The notes under the pieces: model-generated | The model's input: only the letters and a program-made list of their open reading frames with translations | Databases searched by the model: none | What the model was told of the DNA's origin: nothing | Position numbers and translations under genes: made by a program | Assembly: GCF_045062745.1 (NCBI RefSeq) | Contig: NZ_JBJGED010000002.1 | Coordinates: forward strand, 124,001-188,000 | DNA from: Paenibacillus_AA sp045062745 | GTDB taxonomy: Bacteria > Bacillota > Bacilli > Paenibacillales > NBRC-103111 | Reading direction: 5' to 3' | Length of the DNA: 64,000 nucleotides | Part shown: one piece after another, positions 1 through 8,592 of the stretch | How positions within the stretch are numbered: the stretch's first letter is position 1 | How the letters are laid out: each line of letters begins with the position of its first letter

Positions 1-2269
1 CGTGAAGCAGTTCAATGACGGTACGTCCGTCCGTGGCGTGCTTCACATTATAGGCGACCCCATGGTGATGACCGCACAGGACCATAAACACGTTCTGATT
101 GCCTGCGACGATATTGTCCCAAATGGCACGGCCTTGACCCGAATATTGACCGCTCGGCGAAATATACTCATGGGTCGCTACAATCGCATTCCGGTCGGGA
201 TACCTCTTCAGCACGTCGTTAGCCCAATCGATCGTTTGCTGATCGATGGACCAGCCTAAGTACAGGATGATGAAGTCATTGCCCTTGGATGAAACAAGAT
301 CGTAATGATCGCGGTTGTTTTCCAGATCGCCACCGTAGGTAGGTTGACTGATGAAGCGATCGCGGCCGAAATACTTGTAATATTCCGCATAGTCGGCTTT
401 CTCGAAGTTGACGTCATGGTTGCCCGCCACGACGCCGTACGGCATCTTGGCATCATCCAGAATTTTCATGCTTTTGTTCGCATTGGCCCACTGCTGCGGC
501 TGATTCCAGTCGTCCACGATGTCGCCGGTATGAATCGTATAATCGATCTTCAGCTTGTCCCGGTTCTCCACGATATACTGATTCATCGTGTCGTAGATGT
601 GGGGATAGGATTCCGAATAATATTGGGTGTCCGTGATCCAAGCGAATGTGAAATCATACTGGTCAGGGGAAGGAATCATATCCTGAATGAGTACATGGAC
701 GAGATTGTCCTTCACCATGTCTTGCACGTTCACTTTGGATTTCAAGGTGAAGTCCTTGTCTCCCGTTCCCGCTGCGCCGGCCACCCACTTGTTCGTGTTG
801 AAGTTCCAGGTGTACAGGGTCACTTGGCGATCCGGCAGTGAGTGTCCTTCCCAGACGACCTCCACCTCTTGGACACCCGCCAGATCCTGCTCCAGCTTCA
901 AGTCGAACCGGTGGTAAGGGAATTTTTCTTTGGAATCCGTCGTGAGATACTTCCCATCCTTGGCCTCCACAGCGGTATACGCGTCCGGAGAGAATTCCTT
1001 CTCACCGGCTGGTATCATCTCCAATGGAGGCTCTCGGTCGGTCGAATTCACGAACGCTTTGTTCGCGACTTTATCCTTCAAGTCCGTCCGGTACCCCTGC
1101 AAAAAGGTTACATCGAGCGGATCGTTGGTAGGGTCGCTGACGAGCACGCTCAGCTTCGGATTTTGCGAAGCCTCGTCTTCACTGTCAGCCGGAGTCGGGT
1201 TCACCGGCCTATAAGGGTGCTCCTCCACTACGCTGAAGGAGACGGCGGCGTTTTGCTTATTGCCGGCTTTATCGGTCGCGCTCACTTCGAATGTATGGGC
1301 ACCCGGCGTCAATTCAACACCGGCAATCGTGCTCGGCAGCTGAATCGGCTTACCATCCAGCTTCGCTTCCACCGTGTCGATGCCCGAAGTCGCATCCACT
1401 GCTTTTACCTGGAAGTCGATATTGCCTTTGTATGTTTTTCCTTCAACCGGGGAGATGGACTCGAAGACCGGCGCCGCATTATCCACAAGCACGTTGGCGG
1501 TCGCCTGTTTTTCCCCGTCCGGTCCTTGGGCTTTCAACACAATCGAATGCATACCTTCGGTAGTTTTTGTCGTATCCCACATATATTGCTTGGCGGTGAA
1601 ATTCTTTTGCGGGACGGTAAAAGTGAAATCCGCACTTTGCTTGGCCGTCTGGTCATTCGGAGGCAGCCCGTCGCCGAGCGACACACGGCTCGTAGGATTT
1701 AATGTGATCGTCGACCCGCTTCCCGTTTTCACCTGAACGCCTTCGACAGGCAGAACGGTTCCGTTGCCCAACACGAGTCGGACGTTCTGAACCGAGAAAT
1801 CGTCGTTGTTGCCCGCCGTCCCGGTCGGAGCTAGGTTGTTGCCGGAGTGCAGGGAGATTGTGTTGGCGCCCGTCTGCAGCATCGAGGTCGGGATCGGCAC
1901 CCGGACCGTCTCGTAGTTGACGATTTTGGCGTCGATCACCTTGACGATCTGGTCTCCGATCAAGATTCCGTTTTTGAATCCGGAGTCGAAGCCATTAATA
2001 TCCATTAGCAGCTCCGGCTGGATGTCGACGAATTGATCCCCAGGGACCGGAACTCCGTCAATCGCCAGCGTGGACTGGTCGGCAGCGTTGTTCGTTATTC
2101 CCTTGATCAAACGGGAGCCCACGAGCATTTCCTGATCTTTCACAGACAAGCTGATCGCTGCAGGTTGAACGGGATCGGCGGCGTATGTCTGGGTATAGCC
2201 TGCAAAATTCGATGCCAATAAGCTGGAGGATAATAAGGCCACAGTAAGTTTGGTGCGGATTCTCTTCAT
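1..2269 (-). CDS. Secreted metallophosphoesterase with N-terminal beta/Ig-like domains (partial, 3' end outside window)
   Basis: About 756 residues are visible; the gene runs off the window edge. The start is ATG at 2269, preceded by AAAGGCAGG. Residues 1-30 form a signal peptide (KR, then a hydrophobic core, ending near TYAAD). The middle holds Ig/Big-like modules, including a segment with DNAAPVFESISPVEGKTY. The C-terminal part is a calcineurin-like phosphoesterase: WITDTQYY (about residue 546), GDIVDDW (about 585), GNHD (about 615) and GHHHG (about 730) supply the two-metal site. Family knowledge says phosphomonoester or phosphodiester hydrolysis outside the cell; the substrate cannot be read from sequence. 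The upstream region carries 11/13-bp repeats resembling PhoP boxes, which would fit a phosphate-scavenging role (inference). Confidence 0.9.
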   Translation of the reverse strand, partial: MKRIRTKLTVALLSSSLLASNFAGYTQTYAADPVQPAAISLSVKDQEMLVGSRLIKGITNNAADQSTLAIDGVPVPGDQFVDIQPELLMDINGFDSGFKNGILIGDQIVKVIDAKIVNYETVRVPIPTSMLQTGANTISLHSGNNLAPTGTAGNNDDFSVQNVRLVLGNGTVLPVEGVQVKTGSGSTITLNPTSRVSLGDGLPPNDQTAKQSADFTFTVPQKNFTAKQYMWDTTKTTEGMHSIVLKAQGPDGEKQATANVLVDNAAPVFESISPVEGKTYKGNIDFQVKAVDATSGIDTVEAKLDGKPIQLPSTIAGVELTPGAHTFEVSATDKAGNKQNAAVSFSVVEEHPYRPVNPTPADSEDEASQNPKLSVLVSDPTNDPLDVTFLQGYRTDLKDKVANKAFVNSTDREPPLEMIPAGEKEFSPDAYTAVEAKDGKYLTTDSKEKFPYHRFDLKLEQDLAGVQEVEVVWEGHSLPDRQVTLYTWNFNTNKWVAGAAGTGDKDFTLKSKVNVQDMVKDNLVHVLIQDMIPSPDQYDFTFAWITDTQYYSESYPHIYDTMNQYIVENRDKLKIDYTIHTGDIVDDWNQPQQWANANKSMKILDDAKMPYGVVAGNHDVNFEKADYAEYYKYFGRDRFISQPTYGGDLENNRDHYDLVSSKGNDFIILYLGWSIDQQTIDWANDVLKRYPDRNAIVATHEYISPSGQYSGQGRAIWDNIVAGNQNVFMVLCGHHHGVAYNVKHATDGRTVIELLH

Positions 2270-2359
2270 CTCTCTACCTGCCTTTCAGGGAAATGGGATA
2301 CTTGCGTGCCAAACGAATAACGGGTGTACCGATTAACGTCCTTCCCTCCTTTCCTTCGT

Positions 2360-2392
2360 AACTGTATCAGCGAACTGTTAGAGAACTGTAAA
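2360..2392 (-). promoter_or_regulatory. Candidate PhoP-box-like direct repeats
   Basis: Read on the minus strand, TTTACAGTT, TAACAGTT and ATACAGTT follow each other with steps of 11 and 13 bp, 91-123 bp upstream of the phosphoesterase start. Bacillus PhoP boxes are TT(A/T/C)ACA-like hexamers repeated every 11 bp, so the pattern fits. No convincing -10 was located, so this remains a candidate. Confidence 0.4.
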
Positions 2393-2610
2393 ATACAACG
2401 TTAATAAAACTTAAATCCGACACGATAATCCTTCAGAATTCGACGGAATAAAACCGCGTTCAAGAGTGCAATTCATTTCCGTGGTCCCAAAAACATCCAA
2501 CTTATTCCTCACAGGTTGTAAATGTTTAGTAAATGGCAGCGGTAATAAGCAGCAAGTTTTTTTACAAAGTCTTTGAATCTGTCAATTAAGACAAAAAAGA
2601 CTCCATGCAC

Positions 2611-2643
2611 AAAAAACAAACCCAGTACCGGCGCGGTACTGGG
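2611..2643 (-). terminator. Rho-independent terminator of the TetR gene
   Basis: A perfect 9-bp stem (CCCAGTACC / GGTACTGGG, loop GGCGC) at 2621-2643 is followed on the minus strand by TTTGTTTTTT. It lies about 120 bp beyond the TetR stop codon. Confidence 0.8.
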
Positions 2644-2764
2644 TCTGATATGACATCCTATATTCGTTTATACTAGGAACTAGTCCTCTGCGAATCGCTA
2701 GCTCCCATTGCATATATCCGGCTTCAAGCTCAGTAACCAATCCGGAGTCGGACAATCCAGAATT

Positions 2765-3379
2765 TTACGTGTCCCGCTTGTCGCTCCCCATCACCCCATA
2801 CAGGTACAGGTCCATATATTTCATATTGAACTCTTTGAAGCTCATCCGCTGCAATACCGGAGAATCCTCATGAATGTTAGGCTTGCGGAGCGCTTGAGTG
2901 AAAATCATCAGCACGTCCGTATCCACATCCATGCGTACGATCCCGTCGATTTTGGCCATTCGGATCAAATCATAGAAAATCGGCATAATCTGGTCCGTGT
3001 AGCTGACTCGAAAATCCTCCACATATTCCGGATAGTCCTCGATCATCTCCATTAACAACCCGGACTGGAAAAGCTGGTCGTATTCGTTCATATCTACGAT
3101 TTTCAGAAAATCCTCTTTCGTCATCCGCCCCTGTTTTCCTTTCTCCAGTAAGGATTGGAGTTTCTCAAGGACAGCATCGGCGCTTTTTCTCATGACTTGA
3201 TCGAGAATGTCCTTCTTATCCGTAAAGTATTTATAAAATGTCGCTTTGCTGACGTTCGCCAGGCGTACGATTTCCTCCACCGTCACTTGGCGGATCCCCT
3301 TTTGGAGAAACAACGTTTCCGCGGCCTGAACGAGAATTTCCTTTTTCCTCGTATTTCTTCGGATCACTTCCGTCGACAC
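2765..3379 (-). CDS. TetR/AcrR family transcriptional regulator
   Basis: 204 residues from the preferred GTG start at 3379, which has AGGAGG 7 nt upstream; an ATG at 3409 in the same frame lacks a ribosome site. Residues about 10-55 hold the TetR helix-turn-helix (TVEEIVRLANVSKATFYKYF), and the rest is an all-helical ligand domain typical in length. It lies 105 bp downstream of, and in the same direction as, a two-gene ABC exporter, the usual layout for a TetR protein that represses its own exporter. It also has its own extended -10 promoter. The ligand is unknown. Confidence 0.88.
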   Translation of the reverse strand: MSTEVIRRNTRKKEILVQAAETLFLQKGIRQVTVEEIVRLANVSKATFYKYFTDKKDILDQVMRKSADAVLEKLQSLLEKGKQGRMTKEDFLKIVDMNEYDQLFQSGLLMEMIEDYPEYVEDFRVSYTDQIMPIFYDLIRMAKIDGIVRMDVDTDVLMIFTQALRKPNIHEDSPVLQRMSFKEFNMKYMDLYLYGVMGSDKRDT

Positions 3380-3404
3380 TTGCAACCCTCCTGCTATCCA
3401 ATCC

Positions 3405-3437
3405 ACCATCCGTATGGTTCATATTCCAATTATAACA
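3405..3437 (-). promoter_or_regulatory. Promoter of the TetR gene with small inverted repeat
   Basis: The minus strand reads TGTTATAAT at 3429-3437, an extended -10. Just downstream, at 3405-3418, is the inverted repeat ACCAT-CCGT-ATGGT, a possible autoregulatory operator. The -35 is poor, as is common for extended -10 promoters. Confidence 0.5.
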
Positions 3438-3483
3438 GGTGCGAGCCGCTTGAGCGAAGCGAAAGCCGCAGCCGCATGAGCCC

Positions 3484-5097
3484 TTATAAGCTGAGGTTCC
3501 GGCGGCGGAACGACACCATGCCGGCAATTGAGAAGACGATCGCAATGGCGAGCAGGCTAACGATCGGTCCCATCTCCATATCCTGCAAGGGCACGGCTGG
3601 CACATGACTGAAGGGAGACACTTGCTGTACTCCTTTAGGCAAATCAACCATCGTACTGAACATCGGGCCCGCCAACAAACTGAAGGCAAGACTTGCCCAA
3701 GACAGTGCGGTGGCGATGCGCGGGAGCAAACCGTACACCAGGATCACGAATCCGGCCAGCGCCAATATGGCCGGGATCTGAATCAGGGAAGCCTCCGTCA
3801 GATTGGTGAACATGTCCCCGGGACTGCCGATCACGAGGCTGGCGGTAATGGCTGCAACAAGTCCCATGAGCAGCAGAATGACGATCGAGCCCGCAACTGC
3901 GCAAGCGATATGACTCATCATCCATCTGGTTCGGCTCACGGACGTGGCAAGAATGCCTTCGACCAGGCCGTCCGTCTCTTCGCTGCGCAATCGGAGCAGC
4001 GCCTGGACGATATACACGGCAACGAACATGCCCATCAAGGAGATAATGCCGGCCATAATGACATCTACCCCAGTGCCGCCGAATAGCTTGGCGGCTTCAT
4101 CGAGTTCGCTCACCATCTTCTGCATTTCCTTGCCGGCCGCTCCGAATACCGCTCCGAACACAATCATCGCGATCGCCCAGCCAACCCATAAGCCGCGCTG
4201 CAGCCGCCAGGCCAATCCGAGCGGGCTGAGCAGGCTGTTAGCGGCAGCCGCCGGTCCGCGGCTCGCCGGCAATATGCCCATCCCCACGTCCCGCAGGGTC
4301 GTCAGGTAGAAGGCGAACCCCACGGAGACAACGAACAAAGCTAGGAATAGCCCAAGAATCCACCAGTTGTTCGCTTGAAACGCATGGATTTGTTGATACC
4401 AGCCGAAGGGCGATAACCATACGGGCCATGCGCTTACGACCTCGACGGTTTGCTTATCGAATTCCCCTAACGTGTTGCCCACGGAACTAAGCAGGAACGA
4501 TGCGCCTAGAGCGGCTCCGGTCAGTCCGTTCGCGCCGCGTCCGCTCTCCGACAACTGGGACGCAATCGCCGCGAACCCGGCGAAGACGATGCCCAATGCG
4601 CCGAAGGCGGCGCCTGCGGCGAAAGAGCCGGTTGCAGGCAAGCCATTCATGATGAAGGCCAGGGCGATCAGAAGTGACACGACAACGTTCGCACCTATCG
4701 TTACGAAGAGTGCCGCGCTAAGACTGGCATGCCGACCGACTACGGTGGAGGCGATCAGTTCGGCGCGACCGGTCTCTTCATTGTGCCGGGTATGCCGGAC
4801 TATGGTCTGCAAGCTCATCAGAGCGGCCAGCACCGCAATGGTGACGGAACCGCGAAGCATCACGAATGCCCCGATGCTGGCGCCCGAAGCCGGGGCGTCA
4901 AAGATGCGCATCGCTGGGCTGTCGGCCCTGGTACTGATCATATTCAGCAATTCAAGATCCGAATGGAACAGTTTCGTATAGGACGAAGTCATAAACAAGA
5001 CGAGCAAAAAAATGGATCCCACCCAAACGGATAGTTTGATCCGGTCGCGACGAAGCGCCAGCTTGACAAGTGTGCCCGTTCCAACGAAGCTTCTCAT
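3484..5097 (-). CDS. ABC exporter permease, tetronasin/polyketide-antibiotic type
   Basis: 537 residues with about 12 hydrophobic segments arranged as two similar halves; each half begins with a short cytosolic stretch of the type LVKLALRRDRIKLSVW. This is the long-permease type found with tetronasin-resistance-like ATPases, usually exporting drugs or lipophilic antibiotics. The start ATG overlaps the ATPase stop by 4 bp (ATGA), so the two are translationally coupled. The TetR gene follows. The assignment to an efflux role is family knowledge; the exported compound is unknown. Confidence 0.82.
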   Translation of the reverse strand: MRSFVGTGTLVKLALRRDRIKLSVWVGSIFLLVLFMTSSYTKLFHSDLELLNMISTRADSPAMRIFDAPASGASIGAFVMLRGSVTIAVLAALMSLQTIVRHTRHNEETGRAELIASTVVGRHASLSAALFVTIGANVVVSLLIALAFIMNGLPATGSFAAGAAFGALGIVFAGFAAIASQLSESGRGANGLTGAALGASFLLSSVGNTLGEFDKQTVEVVSAWPVWLSPFGWYQQIHAFQANNWWILGLFLALFVVSVGFAFYLTTLRDVGMGILPASRGPAAAANSLLSPLGLAWRLQRGLWVGWAIAMIVFGAVFGAAGKEMQKMVSELDEAAKLFGGTGVDVIMAGIISLMGMFVAVYIVQALLRLRSEETDGLVEGILATSVSRTRWMMSHIACAVAGSIVILLLMGLVAAITASLVIGSPGDMFTNLTEASLIQIPAILALAGFVILVYGLLPRIATALSWASLAFSLLAGPMFSTMVDLPKGVQQVSPFSHVPAVPLQDMEMGPIVSLLAIAIVFSIAGMVSFRRRNLSL

Positions 5098-6020
5098 TGT
5101 CTCCCCCTCCGCGAATGGTCCTCATGATTCAGCGCCGCCAGATCATCGCCGTAATGCCGCATGAACAATTCCTCCAGTGTTGGCGGCGTGCTGGTGAGCG
5201 CCTGAACGCCGAATGCAGTCAGATGCTGCAGAGCATGACCAAGAGTATGGCTCTCTGCCTGGAACTGAGTCTTTACCCCGTCTACGTTCAGACCATGAAT
5301 TCCCGGGAATTGTTCCAGCCCCGTAACCGGCCGGTCCGTCAGCACGGAAACCGACGTCCGGGTCAAGTGGCGCAGCTCGGCCAGCGTTCCGGTCTCGACG
5401 ACCTTGCCCTGCCGGATGATGCTGACACGATCGCAAAGCTTCTCGACCTCGGCGAGGATATGACTCGACAGTAGGACGGACTTGCCTGCCCGTTTCACTT
5501 CGGCGACACAATCCTGGAAGATCGATTCCATCAGAGGGTCTAGCCCTGAAGTCGGTTCATCCAGAATTAACAAATCGACGTCCGAGGCGAACGCGGCAAT
5601 AAGGGCGACCTTCTGACGATTCCCCTTCGAGTAAGTGCGGCACTTCTTGGTCGGATCCAGCTCGAACCGTTCCAGCAATTTCGTCCGGCGGGAGGCGTTA
5701 AGGCCGCCGCGAAGCTTGCCAAACAGATCGATGACTTCGCCTCCGCTTAGGTTCGGCCACAGGTGCACGTCTCCCGGCACATAAGCCAACCTCCGATGCA
5801 AGTCCACGGCATCGTGCCAAGGATCTCGGCCGAACAGCTTCACTTCTCCGCCATCCTTGCGCAGCAGCCCGAGCAAAATACGAATGGTGGTAGACTTTCC
5901 GGCCCCGTTCGGACCGATATAGCCCAACACTTCCCCTTGCTGCAGCTGAAGCGTCACATCCTTCAACGCCGCTACACTACCGAACTGCTTGGTTACCTTA
6001 TTCATCTGAATGACGGACAT
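5094..6020 (-). CDS. ABC transporter ATP-binding protein (drug-export type)
   Basis: 308 residues. The Walker A GPNGAGKST lies near residue 38, the Q-loop near VPGDVHLWPNLS, the signature is the divergent YSKGNRQKV, and Walker B is LLILDEPTSGLDP. A C-terminal extension of about 80 residues follows the ATPase core, as in DrrA-like exporters. GGAGGTG precedes the ATG at 6020. It is the first gene of the exporter operon, and two TGAAC-N16-GTTCA repeats lie upstream. It energises the adjacent permease. Confidence 0.92.
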   Translation of the reverse strand: MSVIQMNKVTKQFGSVAALKDVTLQLQQGEVLGYIGPNGAGKSTTIRILLGLLRKDGGEVKLFGRDPWHDAVDLHRRLAYVPGDVHLWPNLSGGEVIDLFGKLRGGLNASRRTKLLERFELDPTKKCRTYSKGNRQKVALIAAFASDVDLLILDEPTSGLDPLMESIFQDCVAEVKRAGKSVLLSSHILAEVEKLCDRVSIIRQGKVVETGTLAELRHLTRTSVSVLTDRPVTGLEQFPGIHGLNVDGVKTQFQAESHTLGHALQHLTAFGVQALTSTPPTLEELFMRHYGDDLAALNHEDHSRRGRQ

Positions 6021-6076
6021 GGTAAGACACCTCCGATAAATTCGACAAACCTAATATGATATTGTTTCGCATTATA

Positions 6077-6102
6077 TGAACTATTCTAATCCTATTCGTT
6101 CA
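6077..6102. promoter_or_regulatory. Inverted repeat TGAAC-N16-GTTCA, proximal copy (candidate TetR operator)
   Basis: The arms TGAAC and GTTCA are perfect complements separated by 16 bp. A TATAAT-like sequence lies next to it on the exporter side. A second repeat of identical geometry lies 73 bp further upstream. Confidence 0.45.
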
Positions 6103-6149
6103 TTTAATCAATATGTTATTCGGATATAATTATTATAATCAAACTATTA

Positions 6150-6175
6150 TGAACGTTTTTATATAAATATGTTCA
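6150..6175. promoter_or_regulatory. Inverted repeat TGAAC-N16-GTTCA, distal copy (candidate TetR operator)
   Basis: Same arms and same 16-bp spacer length as the proximal copy. Centre-to-centre distance is 73 bp, close to seven helical turns, so both sites would face the same side of the DNA. Confidence 0.45.
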
Positions 6176-6194
6176 CTTTTAGTGCTACAGGAGC

Positions 6195-6220
6195 ACAAAA
6201 AAAAGCCGCTTACGCGGCTT
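6195..6220 (-). terminator. Rho-independent terminator of the aldo/keto reductase operon
   Basis: Stem AAGCCGC / GCGGCTT (6203-6220, loop TTAC) is followed on the minus strand by a run of eight T. It lies about 85 bp past the reductase stop. Confidence 0.85.
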
Positions 6221-6305
6221 CTTGAGGAGAAGCTGGACTCGCTACCTTATCCGAGATGCCGGGTCCATGGCTGAATGGTTCGATGGCAACGTTTCTTATG
6301 GATTG

Positions 6306-7175
6306 CTAAGTAGTTGCGGCGAAGGGAGAAGCGTATTCAGGAATCGCCTGCAAGATCCGTAAGGCCTCTTCATCCTTCATAGAACCGAACCGGTTGACCG
6401 CGTCTACAATTTTGGGGAATAAATGAATGTCGCCTGCGCTTGCGAACGCCGTCACTCCCGGGAATGAAAGTACAAAATGGACGCAAGCATCTATGATTTG
6501 CTGCTGATCGAACGGCTCGTACCAAGTGGCGTAATTCCGCGTTTGCCCTTCTCTCCACGGGCCTTTCGCAATCGCCTTGATGACTCGAACGGCCGTGTTC
6601 TGTCTTCCGGCTTCCTCCATTAACCGGTCGAAATCGGCTCTGTACTGCGGCATGGAGTACAAGTAGTAATTGAGCGGCAGCAGCACCGTGTCGAATGAAA
6701 ATCTGCGCAACGCCTCAAGATGCGTAGCGGGGGCGGCGTGGCCATGGCCGGTAATGCCGATCGCCTTGACGATCCCTTCTTCCCTGGCTTCGAGCAGCGC
6801 TTCCAATGCCCCGCCTTTTTGCGTGCACAAATCCAAGTTCTCGATGTCCCCCACCGCATGCAGCTGAATCAGATCCAACGTATCGACCTGCAATCTGTCC
6901 AAGGAACGATAAATTTGTTCTTTCGCCTTTTCTTTCGAGCGTTCCCCGGTTTTGGTCGCCAGAAAGATTTGATCCCGCACCCGCGGCATCCACGGCCCCA
7001 TACGCACTTCCGCATCGCCATAGCTGGCCGCGGTGTCCAAATGATGAACGCCATGATCCAACGCGAATTGAATCGAGGCATCGGCTTCCTCCTGCGTAAC
7101 GGAGCCCAGCTTCGCGGCGCCGAACATAACGACAGAGGTATTGTAGTCCAGCCTGCCCATCTTACGTTCCAACAT
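6306..7175 (-). CDS. Aldo/keto reductase
   Basis: 289 residues, the usual length of the family. The catalytic tetrad can be placed: Asp47 and Tyr52 in LDTAASYGDAE, Lys75 in ATKTG, His106 in LIQLHAVG. The rest follows an (alpha/beta)8 barrel. It should reduce an aldehyde or ketone with NAD(P)H in the cytosol; the substrate is unknown. It lies 11 bp behind larE in the same direction, so the two are probably co-transcribed, and a strong terminator ends the unit. Confidence 0.9.
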   Translation of the reverse strand: MLERKMGRLDYNTSVVMFGAAKLGSVTQEEADASIQFALDHGVHHLDTAASYGDAEVRMGPWMPRVRDQIFLATKTGERSKEKAKEQIYRSLDRLQVDTLDLIQLHAVGDIENLDLCTQKGGALEALLEAREEGIVKAIGITGHGHAAPATHLEALRRFSFDTVLLPLNYYLYSMPQYRADFDRLMEEAGRQNTAVRVIKAIAKGPWREGQTRNYATWYEPFDQQQIIDACVHFVLSFPGVTAFASAGDIHLFPKIVDAVNRFGSMKDEEALRILQAIPEYASPFAATT

Positions 7176-7186
7176 AATATCCCCTC

Positions 7187-8008
7187 CTAGGATAGTTTCA
7201 CCATAGCTTCCGGGAGCACCCGGTTCATGCTGCCGCTCTTGTATCCGGACAAATCCATGGAAACATATTTGTAGCCCAGATCCATAAGTCGCTTGGAAAT
7301 CTCGTCATGGTGCTCGAGGACGCGTCTCATATCGGCCGGCTCGACTTCAATTCTCGCGGTGTCCTCGCTCGTACGGACGCGTACCTGACGTATGCCAAGG
7401 CCTCTAATATACTGCTCCGCTTGCCCGATCCGATCCAGAATCCCCGCGGTAATGCGCTCTCCATATGCGACACGCGAAGAGAGACAGGCGAATGAAGGTT
7501 TATCCCACGTCGGCAGGCCCAACTCTTTCGACAGCTCGCGAATCTCGTTCTTATAGAGCCCCGCTTCCTGCAGCGGTCCTCTGACTCCCATTTCTTGCGC
7601 CGCCTTCATCCCTGGCCGGTGCTCGCCCATGTCGTCTGCGATCAGGCCGTATACAACCTGCTTATACCCTCGGGCATCCAATAAGGGAACCAGATGCTCG
7701 AACAAATTTTTCTTGCAAAAATAACAGCGGTTCGGCGTATTCTCGGCGTATCCCGGAATCGCCAGTTCGCTTGTGTATAGGACCTCATGCTGTACGCCCA
7801 GCTCAGCGGCGATACGCTGGGCCTCCATCAGCTCTTCGGCCGGGTACGTTTCCGACTCCGCCGTGACGGCCAACACGCGATCCCGACCTAGCGTATCCAG
7901 GGCGGCCTTCAGTAAGAACGTGCTGTCCACCCCCCCAGAGAACGCAACCACGACTCGGTCCATTTCCCTCAGAACCCGCTGCAGCGCTTCATACTTGGGA
8001 TTAGGCAT
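7187..8008 (-). CDS. larE: ATP-dependent sacrificial sulfur transferase LarE
   Basis: 273 residues from ATG 8008, which has AAAGGAG 7 nt upstream; an in-frame ATG at 8062 has no ribosome site. The PP-loop motif is FSGGVDST at residues 23-30. Three cysteines stand out: Cys95 and Cys98 in NRCYFCKK, and Cys175 in PSFACLSSRV. In the single-cysteine Lactobacillus enzyme the residue equivalent to Cys175 is consumed as sulfur donor; three-cysteine LarE proteins instead hold a [4Fe-4S] cluster and are catalytic. This gene has the three-cysteine pattern (inference by motif). LarE helps build the nickel-pincer cofactor of lactate racemase-type enzymes. No larA, larB or larC is in the window. Confidence 0.88.
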   Translation of the reverse strand: MPNPKYEALQRVLREMDRVVVAFSGGVDSTFLLKAALDTLGRDRVLAVTAESETYPAEELMEAQRIAAELGVQHEVLYTSELAIPGYAENTPNRCYFCKKNLFEHLVPLLDARGYKQVVYGLIADDMGEHRPGMKAAQEMGVRGPLQEAGLYKNEIRELSKELGLPTWDKPSFACLSSRVAYGERITAGILDRIGQAEQYIRGLGIRQVRVRTSEDTARIEVEPADMRRVLEHHDEISKRLMDLGYKYVSMDLSGYKSGSMNRVLPEAMVKLS

Positions 8009-8161
8009 TTCTTTGCTCCTTTCCTGGATGTCCTTGCTTCTTTTATTATAAATACAGCACACATATTCATGAAAGTAGTGAATTTATTTTGCTATAATTA
8101 CTTCTTATGTATCTAGTATAAAATTTATAGTAACTACTACGCTCGTGTCGCGGATGATCCA

Positions 8162-8323
8162 TTATTTCTTTTTGAACATAAAAGGCACAAAGATGAAGGG
8201 GACGAAAATAAAAAACGGAAAGTGGAAAGCCGAACTCAGCAAAATCGAAAGCCCTCCGAAAATAACCGCAATCAGCAGGCTGTACAAGCATCCTTTTCCG
8301 GATAGATTAGATCCCAAAAACAT
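8162..8323 (-). CDS. Small hydrophobic membrane protein, 53 aa
   Basis: A short frame starts at ATG 8323 with GGGAGTG at good spacing. It encodes 53 residues: a short N-terminal part (MFLGSNLSGKG), then one long or two short membrane segments rich in Phe, Ile and Val (VIFGGLSILLS; FFIFVPFIFVPF), and a basic end (KKK). No family is recognised. The good ribosome site and positive-inside C-terminus support a real gene. Confidence 0.55.
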   Translation of the reverse strand: MFLGSNLSGKGCLYSLLIAVIFGGLSILLSSAFHFPFFIFVPFIFVPFMFKKK

Positions 8324-8356
8324 TTGATCACTCCCTTTCCTTTTAGAGATTAAAAC

Positions 8357-8389
8357 AGCAAAACGCCTACCATGAAAGCAAGCGTTTTG
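8357..8389 (-). terminator. Weak hairpin, possible terminator of the 8593-8961 gene
   Basis: The arms CAAAACGC and GCGTTTTG (8359-8366 and 8382-8389) form an 8-bp stem with a 15-nt loop. On the minus strand the stem ends in GTTTTG and TGTTTTA follows. The long loop makes it a weak call. Confidence 0.35.
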
Positions 8390-8462
8390 TGTCTATTCGA
8401 ATCCTGAATTATCTAATGCAGTTTATTCTCGAACAGTACTGCATGAGACCGTCCCAATTTCC

Positions 8463-8485
8463 CCAAATGCATCCTTTGCATTTGG
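8463..8485. repeat. Inverted repeat CCAAATGC-N7-GCATTTGG
   Basis: A perfect 8-bp inverted repeat stands in the gene-free stretch 8390-8592. It has no T tract on either side, so it is not an obvious terminator; it may be an operator. Confidence 0.35.
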
Positions 8486-8592
8486 CGGGTTGTCTTCTCT
8501 TCATATTAATATTTTGGTATGGTTGCTTGCCCACTTGTCCCAACTTCCCCCTAGTCATTAACATACAGCTTGTTTGCAGGATCTCCTGCTCT

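Larger units (their letters stand above)
2270..2764. other. Intergenic region, 495 bp, no gene
   Basis: This stretch is A+T-rich compared with its flanks. It holds the leader of the phosphoesterase gene, the PhoP-like repeats and the terminator of the TetR gene. No reading frame with a ribosome site was found on either strand. Confidence 0.7.
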
